Notes: generated by a model not told the origin, from the letters alone. DNA of 64,000 nucleotides from Comamonas sp. (GCA_021166775.1 JAJPEQ010000005.1:118911-182910), one strand, 5' to 3'; numbered from the stretch's first letter, positions 1 to 9,528 are shown. Program-made: numbers and translations.

Positions 1-1057
1 CGGGGTGCTGCCAGCGCTGGCCCGCCACCTGCAGTTCCCCGGTGCTGGGCAGCAGGCCGAGCAGCGCCTGCGCCAGCGTGGATTTGCCCGAGCCCGATTC
101 ACCCACCACGCCCAGCGTGCGCCCGGCGCAAAGCCGAAAGCTCGCCCCCTTGACCGCCACGAACTCGCCCCTGCGGAACCAGCCGCGCACCCCCGGCAAG
201 GGCACCGGATAACTCACACGCAGGCGCTCGGCCAGGGCGGCCACGGGTGCGTCGGCGGCAACGGCCTCCTCGGCCACGTCGCGGCGCGGCGTGCTCGCGA
301 TCAGGCGGCGGGTGTAGGGGTGCTCGGGCGCCTTGAAAAGGCGCGTCGTCTCGCCATGCTCGACCAGATGCCCCTGCTCCATCACCGCCACGCGGTCGGC
401 GAAGCGGCGCACCATGAGCAGGTCGTGCGTGATGAGCAGCATCGCCATGCCGCTCTGGCGCTGCAGGTCGGCCAGCAATTCAAGAATCTGGCCGCGCAGC
501 GAGACGTCCAGCGCCGTCGTCGGCTCATCGGCCAGCAGCAGCCTGGGCCGGCTGGCCAGCGCCATCGCGATCATGGCGCGCTGGCGCTGCCCGCCCGACA
601 GCTGGTGCGGAAAATTCCCGACGCGCCGCTCGGGCTCGGGGATGCCCGTCGCCGCAAACAATTCAATAGCTGCTTTCGCGCTCTGCGCCTTGCTCAGACC
701 CTGTTTGAGCATCAAGACTTCGGCCACCTGCGCGCCCACCGGCATCAGCGGATTGAGCGCGCTCATCGGCTCCTGAAAGATCATCGCCACGCTGTCGCCG
801 CGCACGCCGCGCAGGTCGCGTTCCGATAATTGGAGCAGGTCGCGCCCGTCCAGCAAGGCCTGGCCCGTGATTCGAGCCTCACCCGCGAGGCGCAGCAGCG
901 AGAGCGCGCTCACCGTTTTGCCCGAACCCGATTCGCCCACGAGGGCGAATTTTTCAGCCGCGCGGATCTCGAAGCTGACGCCGTGCACCACCTCCTTGGC
1001 GCCAAAGGCCACGCGCAGATCACGCACTTGCAGCAGCGGCGTTTCGGGGGTCGTCAC
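1..1057 (-). CDS. yejF: YejF-like dual ATP-binding subunit of an oligopeptide/microcin C ABC importer (partial, C-terminus beyond window)
   Basis: This is the cytoplasmic ATPase that powers the YejBE permease. It carries two ABC domains in one chain. The first has Walker A GESGSGKT near residue 40, then signature LSGGQRQR and Walker B LLLADEP. A second Walker A, GESGSGKSTLAQ, is visible just before the window edge. About 352 codons are present; the family is usually about 530 residues, so the C-terminal ABC domain is cut off. The start is GTG at 1057, which overlaps the yejE stop (GTGA), so translation is probably coupled. It is the last visible gene of a yejB-yejE-yejF minus-strand operon. 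A copy of the dispersed ATAGCTG repeat lies inside it at about 660-682, read in frame. Family assignment rests on the double ABC layout and the adjacent yejEB genes. Confidence 0.9.
   Translation of the reverse strand, partial: MTTPETPLLQVRDLRVAFGAKEVVHGVSFEIRAAEKFALVGESGSGKTVSALSLLRLAGEARITGQALLDGRDLLQLSERDLRGVRGDSVAMIFQEPMSALNPLMPVGAQVAEVLMLKQGLSKAQSAKAAIELFAATGIPEPERRVGNFPHQLSGGQRQRAMIAMALASRPRLLLADEPTTALDVSLRGQILELLADLQRQSGMAMLLITHDLLMVRRFADRVAVMEQGHLVEHGETTRLFKAPEHPYTRRLIASTPRRDVAEEAVAADAPVAALAERLRVSYPVPLPGVRGWFRRGEFVAVKGASFRLCAGRTLGVVGESGSGKSTLAQALLGLLPSTGELQVAGQRWQHP
660..682 (-). repeat. Dispersed ATAGCTG-family repeat copy inside yejF
   Basis: CAATAGCTGCTTTCGCGCT lies at 664-682 within the first ABC domain of yejF and is read in frame as part of SAKAAIELFAA on the minus strand. 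It matches the core with one small insertion. Confidence 0.55.
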
Positions 1058-2097
1058 ACATCGGCCTTTCGCGGATCGAGCGCGTCGCGCAGCGCGTCGC
1101 CCATGAAGGTGAGCAGCAGCAGCGTGACCACCAGCACGGCAAACGTGAAGATCGAAATCCACCACGCATCGATGTTGTTCTTGCCCTGGCTCAGCAGCTC
1201 GCCCAGGCTGGGTGTGCCCGGCGGCACGCCCAGGCCGAGAAAGTCGAGCGAGGTCAGCGCGAGGATCGCCGCGCTCATGCGAAACGGCAGGAAGGTGACC
1301 ACCGGCACCATCGAATTGGGCAGGATGTGGCGCCACATGATCCGGCCGCTGGGCACGCCCAGCGCACGCGCGGCCTTCACGTAGTCGAGCTGACGGTTGC
1401 GCAGAAACTCGGCGCGCACGTAGTCCGACAGGCCCATCCAGCCAAACAGGCTGAGCAGGATCAGCAGCAGCGCGACGCTGGGCGAAAAGATGGCGCTGAA
1501 GATGATGAGCAGGTACAGCTCGGGCATCGAGCCCCAGATCTCGATGAAGCGCTGAAACGCCAGATCGGTCTTGCCGCCGAAAAACCCTTGCACCGCGCCC
1601 GCGGCGATACCCAGCACCACGCCCACCGCCGTGAGCGCCAGGCCGAAGAGCACGCTCACGCGAAAGCCGTAGAGCAGCTGCGCGAGCAGATCGCGCCCGC
1701 GGTCGTCCGTGCCCAGCCAGTTCTGGCCCGAGGGCGGCGACGGATAAGGCGCCTTGGCGTAGTAGTTCAGCGTGTTGGCGCCGTAGGGGTTGATCGTGTA
1801 GAGCGCCCAGTTGCCGCCCGTGGTGATGCGCCGCCGGACGTAGGGGTCGAGGTAATCCGCCGGCGTGGCGAAGTCGCCGCCAAACGTGGTTTCCGGGTAG
1901 TCGTACAGCATCGGGAAGTAGGTCTGCCCCTCGTAGCGCACGACGAGCGGGCGGTCGTTGCTCACGAGTTCAGCGGCCAGGCTCAGCAGCACCAGCGCGC
2001 AGAAGACGACCAGGCTCCAGTAGCCCAGGCGGTTGCGCTTGAAGCGCAACCAGGCGCGGCGCGAGGGCGAGACGGGCGGGGCGGCGGCGCTGTCCAT
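1054..2097 (-). CDS. yejE: YejE-like inner-membrane permease of peptide ABC importer
   Basis: This 347-residue permease is a DppC/OppC-type subunit that forms the inner-membrane channel with YejB. A cytosolic N-terminus (RAWLRFKRNRLGYWS) precedes the first membrane helix. A long periplasmic insert typical of YejE follows, with NYYAKAPYPSPPSGQNWLGT and the motif GTDDRGRDLLAQLLYG. The C-terminal binding-protein-dependent transport domain has the EAA-type loop around YVKAARALGVPSGRIMWRH. I chose the ATG at 2097 over longer upstream extensions because it lies 8 bp after the yejB stop and starts the normal family N-terminus. The stop overlaps the GTG start of yejF. Operon order yejB-yejE-yejF is conserved, but yejA is missing from its usual place upstream (see findings). 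Confidence 0.93.
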   Translation of the reverse strand: MDSAAAPPVSPSRRAWLRFKRNRLGYWSLVVFCALVLLSLAAELVSNDRPLVVRYEGQTYFPMLYDYPETTFGGDFATPADYLDPYVRRRITTGGNWALYTINPYGANTLNYYAKAPYPSPPSGQNWLGTDDRGRDLLAQLLYGFRVSVLFGLALTAVGVVLGIAAGAVQGFFGGKTDLAFQRFIEIWGSMPELYLLIIFSAIFSPSVALLLILLSLFGWMGLSDYVRAEFLRNRQLDYVKAARALGVPSGRIMWRHILPNSMVPVVTFLPFRMSAAILALTSLDFLGLGVPPGTPSLGELLSQGKNNIDAWWISIFTFAVLVVTLLLLTFMGDALRDALDPRKADV

Positions 2098-2105
2098 CCC
2101 GGCGC

Positions 2106-3140
2106 TCAATCGAATTTCACCCGCGGATCGACCCAGACATAGCACAGGTCGGAGATCAGCTTGGTCACCAGGCCGATCAGCGTGAAGAGGTAGAGCGTGC
2201 CCAGCACCACCGGGTAGTCGCGCCGGATCACGCTCTCGTAGCTCAGCAGCCCCAGGCCGTCGAGCGAGAACAGCGTCTCGATCAGCAGCGAGCCGGTGAA
2301 GAACGCGCCGATGAAGGCCGACGGGAAACCGGTGACGATGGGAATGAGCGCGTTGCGAAACACGTGGCCATAGAGCACCTGCCGCTCGGAAAGCCCCTTG
2401 GCGCGCGCGGTGAGCACGTATTGCTTGCGGATTTCTTCCAGGAAGGCGTTCTTGGTGAGCATGGCCGTCACCGCGAAGCTGCCCGCCACCATGGCGATCA
2501 CCGGCAGCGTGATGTGCCAGAGGTAGTCCACGATGCGCGCGCCCCAGCCGAGTTCTTCCCAGTTGCTCGACGTGAGCCCACGCAGCGGAAACCACTGCAG
2601 CTGCCCGCCGAACACCACCAGCAGCGCCAGGCCCAGCACGAAGCCCGGAATCGCGTAGCCGACCAGGATGAGCAGCGTGGTGACAAGGTCAAAACGCGAG
2701 CCTGCGCGCACCGCCTTGGCCACGCCCAGCGGCACGGCCACCAGATAGCTGATGAAAAACGTCCACAGCCCCAGGCTGATGGAGACCGGCATCTTCTCCT
2801 TGATGAGCTGCCATACGTCCTTGTTCTGGAAGAAGCTGCGCCCCAGGTCGAAGCGCGCGAACTTGCCAAGCATCTCGACAAACCGCTCGTGCGCCGGTTT
2901 GTCGAAACCATAGAGCTGCTTGATCTGCTGCAGCCGCCGCGCATCCACCCCTTGCGCGCCACGGTACGCCATGCCCGCGCCCTCGGCGCCGCCGTGCCCC
3001 GCCATGCCGGCCTTGGCCTCGGCCAGATACTGCTCCACCGGTCCGCCAGGCACGAACTGGATCACCACGAAGGTGAGCAACAGCACCCCGAAGAGCGTCG
3101 GCAGCATGAGCAGAATGCGCTTGAGGATGTAGGCGGTCAT
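2106..3140 (-). CDS. yejB: YejB-like inner-membrane permease of peptide ABC importer
   Basis: The 344-residue protein starts MTAYILKRILLMLPTLFGVL, the normal first membrane helix of the DppB/OppB/YejB permeases. An insertion after residue 35 (EQYLAEAKAGMAGHGGAEGA) matches the YejB subtype rather than DppB. Several helices follow, with the EAA-like loop LTARAKGLSERQVLYGHVFRNA. It should form the peptide channel with YejE. The gene is the first of the yejBEF minus-strand unit. The 67-bp gap to the upstream LysR gene must hold its promoter if that unit is transcribed on its own. In canonical yejABEF operons yejA would sit directly upstream; here yejA is at 9529-11328, with LysR-dabBA-DUF808 in between. 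Confidence 0.93.
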   Translation of the reverse strand: MTAYILKRILLMLPTLFGVLLLTFVVIQFVPGGPVEQYLAEAKAGMAGHGGAEGAGMAYRGAQGVDARRLQQIKQLYGFDKPAHERFVEMLGKFARFDLGRSFFQNKDVWQLIKEKMPVSISLGLWTFFISYLVAVPLGVAKAVRAGSRFDLVTTLLILVGYAIPGFVLGLALLVVFGGQLQWFPLRGLTSSNWEELGWGARIVDYLWHITLPVIAMVAGSFAVTAMLTKNAFLEEIRKQYVLTARAKGLSERQVLYGHVFRNALIPIVTGFPSAFIGAFFTGSLLIETLFSLDGLGLLSYESVIRRDYPVVLGTLYLFTLIGLVTKLISDLCYVWVDPRVKFD

Positions 3141-3207
3141 CGGGCCCGATTATGTAAGCCCGCGGCGCCACGCGGGCGCGGCAGGCACGCGCCGGTTCCG
3201 GCGCAGC

Positions 3208-4149
3208 TCAAGGCAGGCCCAGCGCCAGCCGCGTGGCCTGCTCCACGCCCGCGGCCAGCGACAGCGCAGGGGCCAGCCGCAGCAGGGCTTCCAGCCGCTC
3301 GATGTGGTGGCGGTGCGAGGTGGTGATGGCATAAAAGCGCTCGTGCAGCTGCGGGCATTGTCCGACGGTGCAGAGCAGGCCGTTGCGCAGCTCGTCCTGC
3401 ACCACCACCTCGGGCATCATCGCGAGCCACCCGCTGTCGCGCGCCACCAGCCGCAGCATGGCCATGTCGTCGACCTCGGCGCGCACCTTGGGCCGCACGT
3501 CCTCGCTCATGCACAGCGCATCGAACTGCGCGCGCACGGCGTGCCTGGGGCCCGGCAGCGCGATTTCCAGGCCGTCCAGATCCTGCGGAACGCGCAGCTG
3601 CCGCCCGCGCCAGCGCTGCGCCGGACCGATGAGCGAAATCGGCTGGCTGCCCAGAAACCGGCAGTGCAGGGGCCGGTGCGCGTCCGCCGCCACGGGCTCG
3701 TTGGCCAGCACCAGATCGAGCTGATGCTCGGTCAGGCGCTCGAGCAGGTTTTCCAGCAAACCCGACTCGAGCGTGAGCAGCACCGTGGGGTCGGCAAGCA
3801 GCGGCCGGTACAGGTTTTCCTGGTAGTTGCGCGACATGGTGGCCACGCTGCCGATGCGCAGGTGGCTGAGCCCTTCGTTGTGCCCCTGCACCCGCCCGAG
3901 CATCTCCTGACCGAGGCCGAAGATGTTCTCCGCGTAGGCCAGCGCCAGATGACCGGTCTCGGTGAGCACCATGCGCCGCCCCTCGCGCGTGAACAGCGGA
4001 CTGCCCAGGCGGTCTTCGAGCTGGCGGATCTGCGCGGACAGCGAGGACTGCGAGGTGTGCAGCTCCTGCGCGGCGCGCGTCAGATGCCCCAGGCGAGCCA
4101 CGCGCCAGAAGTAGAAGAGATGGCGGAAGTTGAGCTGCTCCAGACGCAT
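3208..4149 (-). CDS. LysR-family transcriptional regulator next to dabBA
   Basis: This is a 313-residue LysR-type regulator. The N-terminal winged HTH covers about residues 5-65 (LFYFWRVARLGHLTRAAQEL, then SQSSLSAQIRQLEDRLGSPL). The rest is the periplasmic-binding-like effector domain. It is divergent from dabB with about 100 bp between the starts, the normal geometry for a LysR protein controlling the adjacent operon. LysR genes beside DAB bicarbonate systems are known in autotrophs, so regulation of dabBA by CO2/bicarbonate status is the natural inference. The effector cannot be read from sequence. The N-terminus, with FRHLFYFWRVAR, resembles the NhaR-like LysR branch more than CbbR. Confidence 0.88.
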   Translation of the reverse strand: MRLEQLNFRHLFYFWRVARLGHLTRAAQELHTSQSSLSAQIRQLEDRLGSPLFTREGRRMVLTETGHLALAYAENIFGLGQEMLGRVQGHNEGLSHLRIGSVATMSRNYQENLYRPLLADPTVLLTLESGLLENLLERLTEHQLDLVLANEPVAADAHRPLHCRFLGSQPISLIGPAQRWRGRQLRVPQDLDGLEIALPGPRHAVRAQFDALCMSEDVRPKVRAEVDDMAMLRLVARDSGWLAMMPEVVVQDELRNGLLCTVGQCPQLHERFYAITTSHRHHIERLEALLRLAPALSLAAGVEQATRLALGLP

Positions 4150-4248
4150 CGTTCTTTTTAATAGATTAATTTGTTCTTATCAATGTATTTTACAGAACGC
4201 ATGCTGCGACGCACCATTGCGATCGTTTTCACACTTCGCAATGAATTC

Positions 4249-5805
4249 ATGACCGCCCTCCCTGCCTTCCTGCCCGTCGTTGCAGTCATGTTGCTCGCCG
4301 CCTCGGCGCTGATCCTGGCGACCCACAAGGCCCTTCACCGACCCTGGCGCGTGTTCATGCCACTGAGCGTGCTGGCGCTGCTGGCCACTCTGCCGGGGCT
4401 GTGGCCCGATCCCGCGACCCAGGCCACGCCGGTCTGGCCCGGATGGCTGGTGCTCACGCCGCTGGCGGGCGTCGTTGCCGTCCTGGTGCAGTTTCTCGGC
4501 ACGGTGATCGGCAGCTTCTCCTCCCGCTACCTGGAAGGCGAAGCCCGGCAGCGGACCTACGCGGCGGCACTGGCGGGCGTGCTGGCGGCCGTGCAGCTGT
4601 TGCTGCTGGCCGACCACTGGCTGGTGCTGATCGCGGCCTGGGCGCTGATCGGCGTGGCGCTGCAGCACCTGCTGTGCTTTTATGCCGAGCGCCCGTTTGC
4701 GCGCCTGGCCGTGCACAAGAAGCGCCTGGCCGATCGGGCGGCCGACGTGCTGCTGCTGGCGGCCGCCCTGCTCGCCTGGAGCTCCGTGGGCAGCGGCTCG
4801 CTCACCGACCTGATCGACACCGTGAACCAGCACGGCGCGGACACCGCGCTGCAGCTGTGCGCGCTGTGCCTGGCGCTGGCGGTCATCCTGCGCACCGCGC
4901 TGCTGCCGGTGCACGGCTGGCTGATCCAGGTGATGGAAGCGCCCACGCCCGTCTCCGCGCTGCTGCACGCCGGGGTGGTCAATCTCGGCGGCTTCATCCT
5001 GATCCGCTTCGCCCCACTGCTCGATCACGCGGCCGCTGCCCGCTGGCTGCTCGTGGCCCTGGGCCTGGCGTCGGCCGTGCTCGCGGGCATGGTGATGCTC
5101 ACGCGCATCACCATCAAGGTGCGGCTCGCCTGGTCCACCGCCGCGCAGATGGGCTTCATGGTGCTGGAATGCGGCCTGGGCATGTACACGCTGGCGGCCC
5201 TGCACCTGATCGGCCACTCGCTGTACAAGGCGCACCATTTTCTTTCGGCCTCGAGCGCCGTGCGCGAGACGCGGCTGCGGATGCTGCACGGCGCGCACGG
5301 CATGCACGCGGCGCCGCTGCTGGCCGCGCCCGTGCTGGCGGCCGCCATCCTGATGGCGCTGCAGCTGGCGCACGGCGCCATCGCCTGGCCGTGGTGGTGG
5401 ACGCTGCTGCTGGCCCTGGCCTGGGCGCCGCTGCTGTGGCTGGCGCGCGGCGTGAGCGCGCGCACCAGCGTCACGCAGATCGCTGCGGGCATGCTGATGG
5501 TGGCCGCCCTGGGCCTGGCCGCGCTGCTCGCGCACGCCCTGCCCCTGGGCCTGCACGACGCGCCAAACACCGCCCAGGGCGTGGTGGCGCTGATTGGCAT
5601 GGCGGCGCTGTACGCCTGCCTGGCGGTGCTGCAATGGCGCCCGCACGCGCTGGGCATCTGGCAGCGCTGGAGCTACGCCGGCTTTTACGTGGACGAGCAC
5701 TACACCCGGCTTGCACTGCGCCTGTGGCCCGCGCAGTGGACGGTGGCCCCCACCACGGCGGCCCCGAGCCCGGCCGCCATCTGGGCCGTGATGAGCCCGC
5801 GGTAA
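4249..5805 (+). CDS. dabB: DabB: NuoL/proton-antiporter-like membrane subunit of DAB inorganic carbon transporter
   Basis: DabB is the membrane partner of DabA and probably supplies the ion gradient coupling that makes CO2 hydration vectorial. The 518-residue polytopic protein belongs to the complex I NuoL/MrpA family, with the signature PVHGWLIQVMEAPTPVSALL and a second charged region at TAAQMGFMVLECGLGMYTLA followed by HLIGHSLYKAHHFLSA. It is shorter than NuoL, as DabB proteins are. I chose ATG 4249 (MTALPAFLPVVAVMLLAA), which puts a hydrophobic helix at once at the N-terminus. In-frame starts at 4171 and 4201 exist, and none has a strong ribosome binding site. The stop lies 16 bp before dabA. 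There are no complex I neighbours, which supports DAB over respiratory NADH dehydrogenase. Confidence 0.9.
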   Translation: MTALPAFLPVVAVMLLAASALILATHKALHRPWRVFMPLSVLALLATLPGLWPDPATQATPVWPGWLVLTPLAGVVAVLVQFLGTVIGSFSSRYLEGEARQRTYAAALAGVLAAVQLLLLADHWLVLIAAWALIGVALQHLLCFYAERPFARLAVHKKRLADRAADVLLLAAALLAWSSVGSGSLTDLIDTVNQHGADTALQLCALCLALAVILRTALLPVHGWLIQVMEAPTPVSALLHAGVVNLGGFILIRFAPLLDHAAAARWLLVALGLASAVLAGMVMLTRITIKVRLAWSTAAQMGFMVLECGLGMYTLAALHLIGHSLYKAHHFLSASSAVRETRLRMLHGAHGMHAAPLLAAPVLAAAILMALQLAHGAIAWPWWWTLLLALAWAPLLWLARGVSARTSVTQIAAGMLMVAALGLAALLAHALPLGLHDAPNTAQGVVALIGMAALYACLAVLQWRPHALGIWQRWSYAGFYVDEHYTRLALRLWPAQWTVAPTTAAPSPAAIWAVMSPR

Positions 5806-5821
5806 AGACGGACGAACCACC

Positions 5822-8368
5822 ATGAATACCGACACCGAACTCGCGCCCACCCCCGTGGACACCGCCGCGGGCGCCACGCCATCGCTCGCCACCGACTGGC
5901 ATGCGGCCGTCGAAGCGGCCTGCGAGCAGGCCTGCCGGGCGATCGCGCCCAGCTGGCCGCTCGATCGCTCGGTGGCCGTCAACCCGCACTGGAAGCGCAT
6001 CCACATGCCGGTGCGCCGTGTCGCCGCGCGCATGATGGTGCTCGGCCACATTCAGGTGCTCGCGCCCCGAGCGATGCTGCGCCAGGCCTGGCAGGAGGGG
6101 CGTATCCAAAGCCGCGATCTGGCGTGCGCGCTGACGCAGCAGAGCGCCGAGGTCAGCGCCGGATGGACACCCGACACCCTGGTGGCCGCGCTCGACACCA
6201 ATCTGCGCACGCCGCAGCTGCCCCTGCTGATCGACGTGCTGGACAACGACCCGCAGCGCGGCGCCCGTCTGTCGTGGCGTCAGGCCATCACCTACCAGGT
6301 GAGCCAGACCTGCGCCGCCTGGTTCGATACGCAGCAGGCCGAATGGCAGCCCCAGCGCCCGACCAGCCTCTACGCCTTCTGGCGCGAGACGCTGAGCCAC
6401 GATTACGGCATCGGCACGCTGATGGGCCTGCCCGGCCTGGGCGATGCGCTCAAGGCCCTGCCGCGCACGCGGCAGGAGGCGGAACGCTGGGTGCTCGAAC
6501 GCGTGCAGCTGCCCCCCGAGGTGTGGGCCGACTACCTCGAAGCGGTGCTGCTCACGGTCAACGGCTGGGCCTCGTGGTGCGCGTATCTGGGCTGGCAGGC
6601 CGAACTGCAGGGGCAGCGCGACGAGCACCTGCGCGATCTGCTCGCCATCCGGCTGGCCTGGGGGGCAATCCTGCTCGAAGGCAAGAACGACACGGCGGCG
6701 CGCCAGGCGTTCCACGCGCTGCAGCATGCGTGGCACGAAGCCCCCGCGCTGCTGGCGCAAAGCGAACGCGAACTGCTCGTGGATGAACTCTGGCAGTGGG
6801 CCTACGAAGCCGGCTACCAGCGCGAGCTCACGACACGCTTGGCCGCTGCCTGCCCGCCCGTGGCCGAACCGGACGTGCAAGTGCAGGCGGCCTTCTGCAT
6901 CGACGTGCGCAGCGAGCCGCTGCGCCGCTCGATCGAAGCCGTCTGGCCCGCGGTGCAGACGCTGGGCTTTGCCGGCTTCTTCGGTGTGCCGCTGGCCTAC
7001 ACGCCGTTTGGCTCGCACGCGCGTCGTCCGCAGCTGCCGGGCCTGCTCGGACCCGCGCTCGAGGTAGGCGACGAGATCATCCCGGCGCAGGGCGACACGC
7101 CCGCTGCCGAACTGCGCGAGGCCGCGCTGCAGGCGCGCGAGCAGAGCCTGGGCGTGGGCGAGCAATGGCAATCGGCGGGCCGCTGGCCCGGCGCCGCCTT
7201 CTCCTACGTCGAGGCGGCCGGGGTCACCTACCTCAAGCCACTGTGGCGCTTCCTGAACCCGTCTAGTCGGGCGCGCGCCAACGAAGACCGCGCGGGCCTG
7301 CCCATGCGCCTGCGGCCACTGTGCCGCCCGGGCCTGCAACACCTGGCGCCGCAGGCCAAGGTCGAACTCGCCGCCAAGGTGCTGCGTGCCACGGGCCTGG
7401 CGCGCCAGCTCGCGCCGCTGGTGCTCTTCGTCGGCCACGGCAGCCAGACCGCGAACAACGCCACCGCCTCCGCGCTGGACTGCGGCGCCTGCAGCGGCCA
7501 GACCGGCGAGGCCAACGCGCGCAGTCTGGCCCGCTTGCTCAACGAGCCCGAAGTCCGCGCCGGCCTGGCCGAACAGGGCATCACCGTGCCCGAGCAGACC
7601 TGGTTCATCGGCGCGCTGCACAACACCGCCACCGACGAAATCGACGCTTTCGATCTGGACCTGATGCCCGACCCGGCGCGCCCGCGCTGGGAGCAGCTGC
7701 AAGCCGTCCTGGGGCACGCCTGCGACCAGGCGCGGCGCGAACGCGCGCCCACGCTGGGGCTTACGCCGCGCGGCACGCACACGCAGGTGCTGCGGCAATT
7801 CAGGCGCCGCGCCAACGACGGCGCGCAAAACCGCCCCGAATGGGGCCTGGCGGGCAACGCCTCGTTCATCATCGGCCCGCGCTGGCGCAGCCGCGGCATC
7901 GTGCTGGGCAGCCGCTGCTTTCTGCACGCCTACGACAGCGCGCAGGACCCGCAGGGTACGCTGCTCGAACAACTGATGACCGCGCCCATGCTGGTCACGC
8001 ACTGGATCAACTGGCAATACAACGCCAGCACCTGCGACCCCGAACGGCTGGGCACCGGCAACAAGCTGCTGCTGAACGTGGTGGGCGGACACATCGGGGT
8101 GTTCGAGGGCAACGGGGGCGATCTGCGCATCGGCCTGCCGCTGCAGTCGCTGCACGACGGCACGCGCTGGGTGCATGAGCCGCTGCGGCTGACCACGGTA
8201 ATCGACGCCCCCGCCACCGCCATCGAAGGCGTGCTGCAGCGTCAGGCCGTGGTGCGCCGGCTCGTGGACAACGGCTGGATGCACCTGTGGCGCTGGGCGC
8301 ACGACGGGCGCCTGGTGCGCTACGCGCGCGGTCAGTGGCACGCGCTGCCGTGGAGCCAGGCGGTGTGA
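5822..8368 (+). CDS. dabA: DabA: zinc-dependent, carbonic anhydrase-like subunit of DAB inorganic carbon transporter (UPF0753/DUF2309)
   Basis: This 848-residue soluble or peripheral protein of the DUF2309 family is the catalytic half of the DAB complex, thought to convert CO2 to bicarbonate one way with energy from DabB. The zinc-site residues known from Halothiobacillus DabA (Cys, Asp, His, Cys) are all recognisable: C359 and D361 in FCIDVRSEP, H539 in FVGHGSQT, and C554 in ALDCGACSGQ. The His-to-Cys spacing of 15 residues also agrees. The N-terminal region has VNPHWKRI, a common DUF2309 motif. It follows dabB by 16 bp, and the AAAGACGGACGAACCACC stretch before ATG gives a weak ribosome binding site. 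The gene is intact with no frameshift. Confidence 0.93.
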   Translation: MNTDTELAPTPVDTAAGATPSLATDWHAAVEAACEQACRAIAPSWPLDRSVAVNPHWKRIHMPVRRVAARMMVLGHIQVLAPRAMLRQAWQEGRIQSRDLACALTQQSAEVSAGWTPDTLVAALDTNLRTPQLPLLIDVLDNDPQRGARLSWRQAITYQVSQTCAAWFDTQQAEWQPQRPTSLYAFWRETLSHDYGIGTLMGLPGLGDALKALPRTRQEAERWVLERVQLPPEVWADYLEAVLLTVNGWASWCAYLGWQAELQGQRDEHLRDLLAIRLAWGAILLEGKNDTAARQAFHALQHAWHEAPALLAQSERELLVDELWQWAYEAGYQRELTTRLAAACPPVAEPDVQVQAAFCIDVRSEPLRRSIEAVWPAVQTLGFAGFFGVPLAYTPFGSHARRPQLPGLLGPALEVGDEIIPAQGDTPAAELREAALQAREQSLGVGEQWQSAGRWPGAAFSYVEAAGVTYLKPLWRFLNPSSRARANEDRAGLPMRLRPLCRPGLQHLAPQAKVELAAKVLRATGLARQLAPLVLFVGHGSQTANNATASALDCGACSGQTGEANARSLARLLNEPEVRAGLAEQGITVPEQTWFIGALHNTATDEIDAFDLDLMPDPARPRWEQLQAVLGHACDQARRERAPTLGLTPRGTHTQVLRQFRRRANDGAQNRPEWGLAGNASFIIGPRWRSRGIVLGSRCFLHAYDSAQDPQGTLLEQLMTAPMLVTHWINWQYNASTCDPERLGTGNKLLLNVVGGHIGVFEGNGGDLRIGLPLQSLHDGTRWVHEPLRLTTVIDAPATAIEGVLQRQAVVRRLVDNGWMHLWRWAHDGRLVRYARGQWHALPWSQAV

Positions 8369-8494
8369 ACGGGCCTCGGGGGCGCCTCACGCACGGGCGC
8401 CAACCATTGCACGCAGCCGGCTCTGCCGCGGACATCGCCCTTGCCGGGACGGTTCGCCGTTCCCTTGTCTGGCGGTCCCCCGCAACGGTGCCGT

Positions 8495-9496
8495 TCAGTG
8501 CCCCGGCCTCACCGGCGTGGAGGACGCTGGCGCCCGTCCCCGGCGCAGCGCCATCACCGCCCCCAGCACCAACGCGCCCACAATCATGCCGACGAGCACG
8601 TTGAGCGCATTCACGGCGAGCACCCGCCACAGGCCGCCCAGCGGGCCGTACTGAACGGCCGCGCCGACGGCCTCGATGCCGTGGTGCAGGGGCGCGACGC
8701 CATGCGCCAGGATGCCGCCGCCGACGAGGAACATGGCCGCCGTGCCCGCCACCGAGAGAAACCGCATCAGCCGGGGCGCGGTTGCCAGCAGCAGGGCGCC
8801 CAGGGCCCGCGCTGAGCGACCCGCCCTGGCGCTGAGCCACAGGCCGAGGTCGTCGAGCTTGACGATGGCGCCCACCAGGCCGTAGACGCCCACCGTCATG
8901 ATGATGGCGATGCCGACCAGCACGGCCACCTGCTGCGCCCACGGCGCACTGGCGACGGTGCCCAGCGCGATGACGATGATCTCGGCCGAAAGAATGAAGT
9001 CGGTGCGCACCGCGCCGCGTATCCGGCTCTTCTCCAGCGCCGCCAGATCCGCCGCCAGATCGACCACCGGCGGCGGCGGCGCGCCCGGGTCGGCCGGCGC
9101 GGGATCGTGCAGGAAGCGGTGCGTGAGTTTTTCCACGCCCTCGAAGCACAGAAACGCGCCGCCCAGCATCAGCAGCGGCGCGATGAGCCAGGGCACGAAG
9201 GCGCTGACCGCCAGCGCGGCCGGCACGAGGATGGCCTTGTTCACGGACGAGCCTTTGGCCACCGCCCAGACCACGGGGATCTCGCGCTCGGCGCGCACGC
9301 CGCTGACCTGCTGGGCGTTGAGCGCCAGGTCGTCACCGAGCACGCCGGCGGTCTTCTGCGTCGCCACCTTGGTCATGGTGGCCACGTCATCGGCCACGAC
9401 GGCGCTTTTCTTCGCCGCCACCTTGGTCATCAGGGCGATGTCGTCGAGCAGCGTGGCAATGTCGTCAAGCAGGGTCAGAAGGCTGGCACCGGCCAT
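8495..9496 (-). CDS. DUF808 family (YedI-like) inner-membrane protein
   Basis: This is a 333-residue polytopic membrane protein of unknown function from the DUF808/YedI family. The N-terminal segment has repeated, conserved motifs ([20 protein letters not shown], then [20 protein letters not shown]), followed by [13 protein letters not shown]. Five to six hydrophobic helices follow (around [55 protein letters not shown]). The start ATG 9496 is preceded by GGAG nine bases upstream. It lies 32 bp downstream of yejA on the same strand and converges with dabA, leaving 126 bp between the stops. Nothing links it functionally to either neighbour. The family is well recognised, the role is not. Confidence 0.85.
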   Translation of the reverse strand: MAGASLLTLLDDIATLLDDIALMTKVAAKKSAVVADDVATMTKVATQKTAGVLGDDLALNAQQVSGVRAEREIPVVWAVAKGSSVNKAILVPAALAVSAFVPWLIAPLLMLGGAFLCFEGVEKLTHRFLHDPAPADPGAPPPPVVDLAADLAALEKSRIRGAVRTDFILSAEIIVIALGTVASAPWAQQVAVLVGIAIIMTVGVYGLVGAIVKLDDLGLWLSARAGRSARALGALLLATAPRLMRFLSVAGTAAMFLVGGGILAHGVAPLHHGIEAVGAAVQYGPLGGLWRVLAVNALNVLVGMIVGALVLGAVMALRRGRAPASSTPVRPGH

Positions 9497-9528
9497 GGAA
9501 ACATCTCCGAAAAACGGGTTGAAGGGCC

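Noticed and set aside
4249..5805. NADH dehydrogenase subunit 5 (nuoL) annotation
   Set aside because: No other nuo genes are adjacent, the protein is shorter than NuoL, and the partner is DUF2309/DabA.
5471..8341. A 956-codon open frame on the minus strand opposite dabA
   Set aside because: It is antisense to the well-supported dabA, has Arg/Gln/His/Ala-rich low-complexity translation typical of GC-rich shadow frames, and no family features.
8369..8494. Hairpin GGCGCC-N9-GGCGCC as a terminator between dabA and DUF808
   Set aside because: Only 6 bp, self-complementary, and no T-run on either strand.
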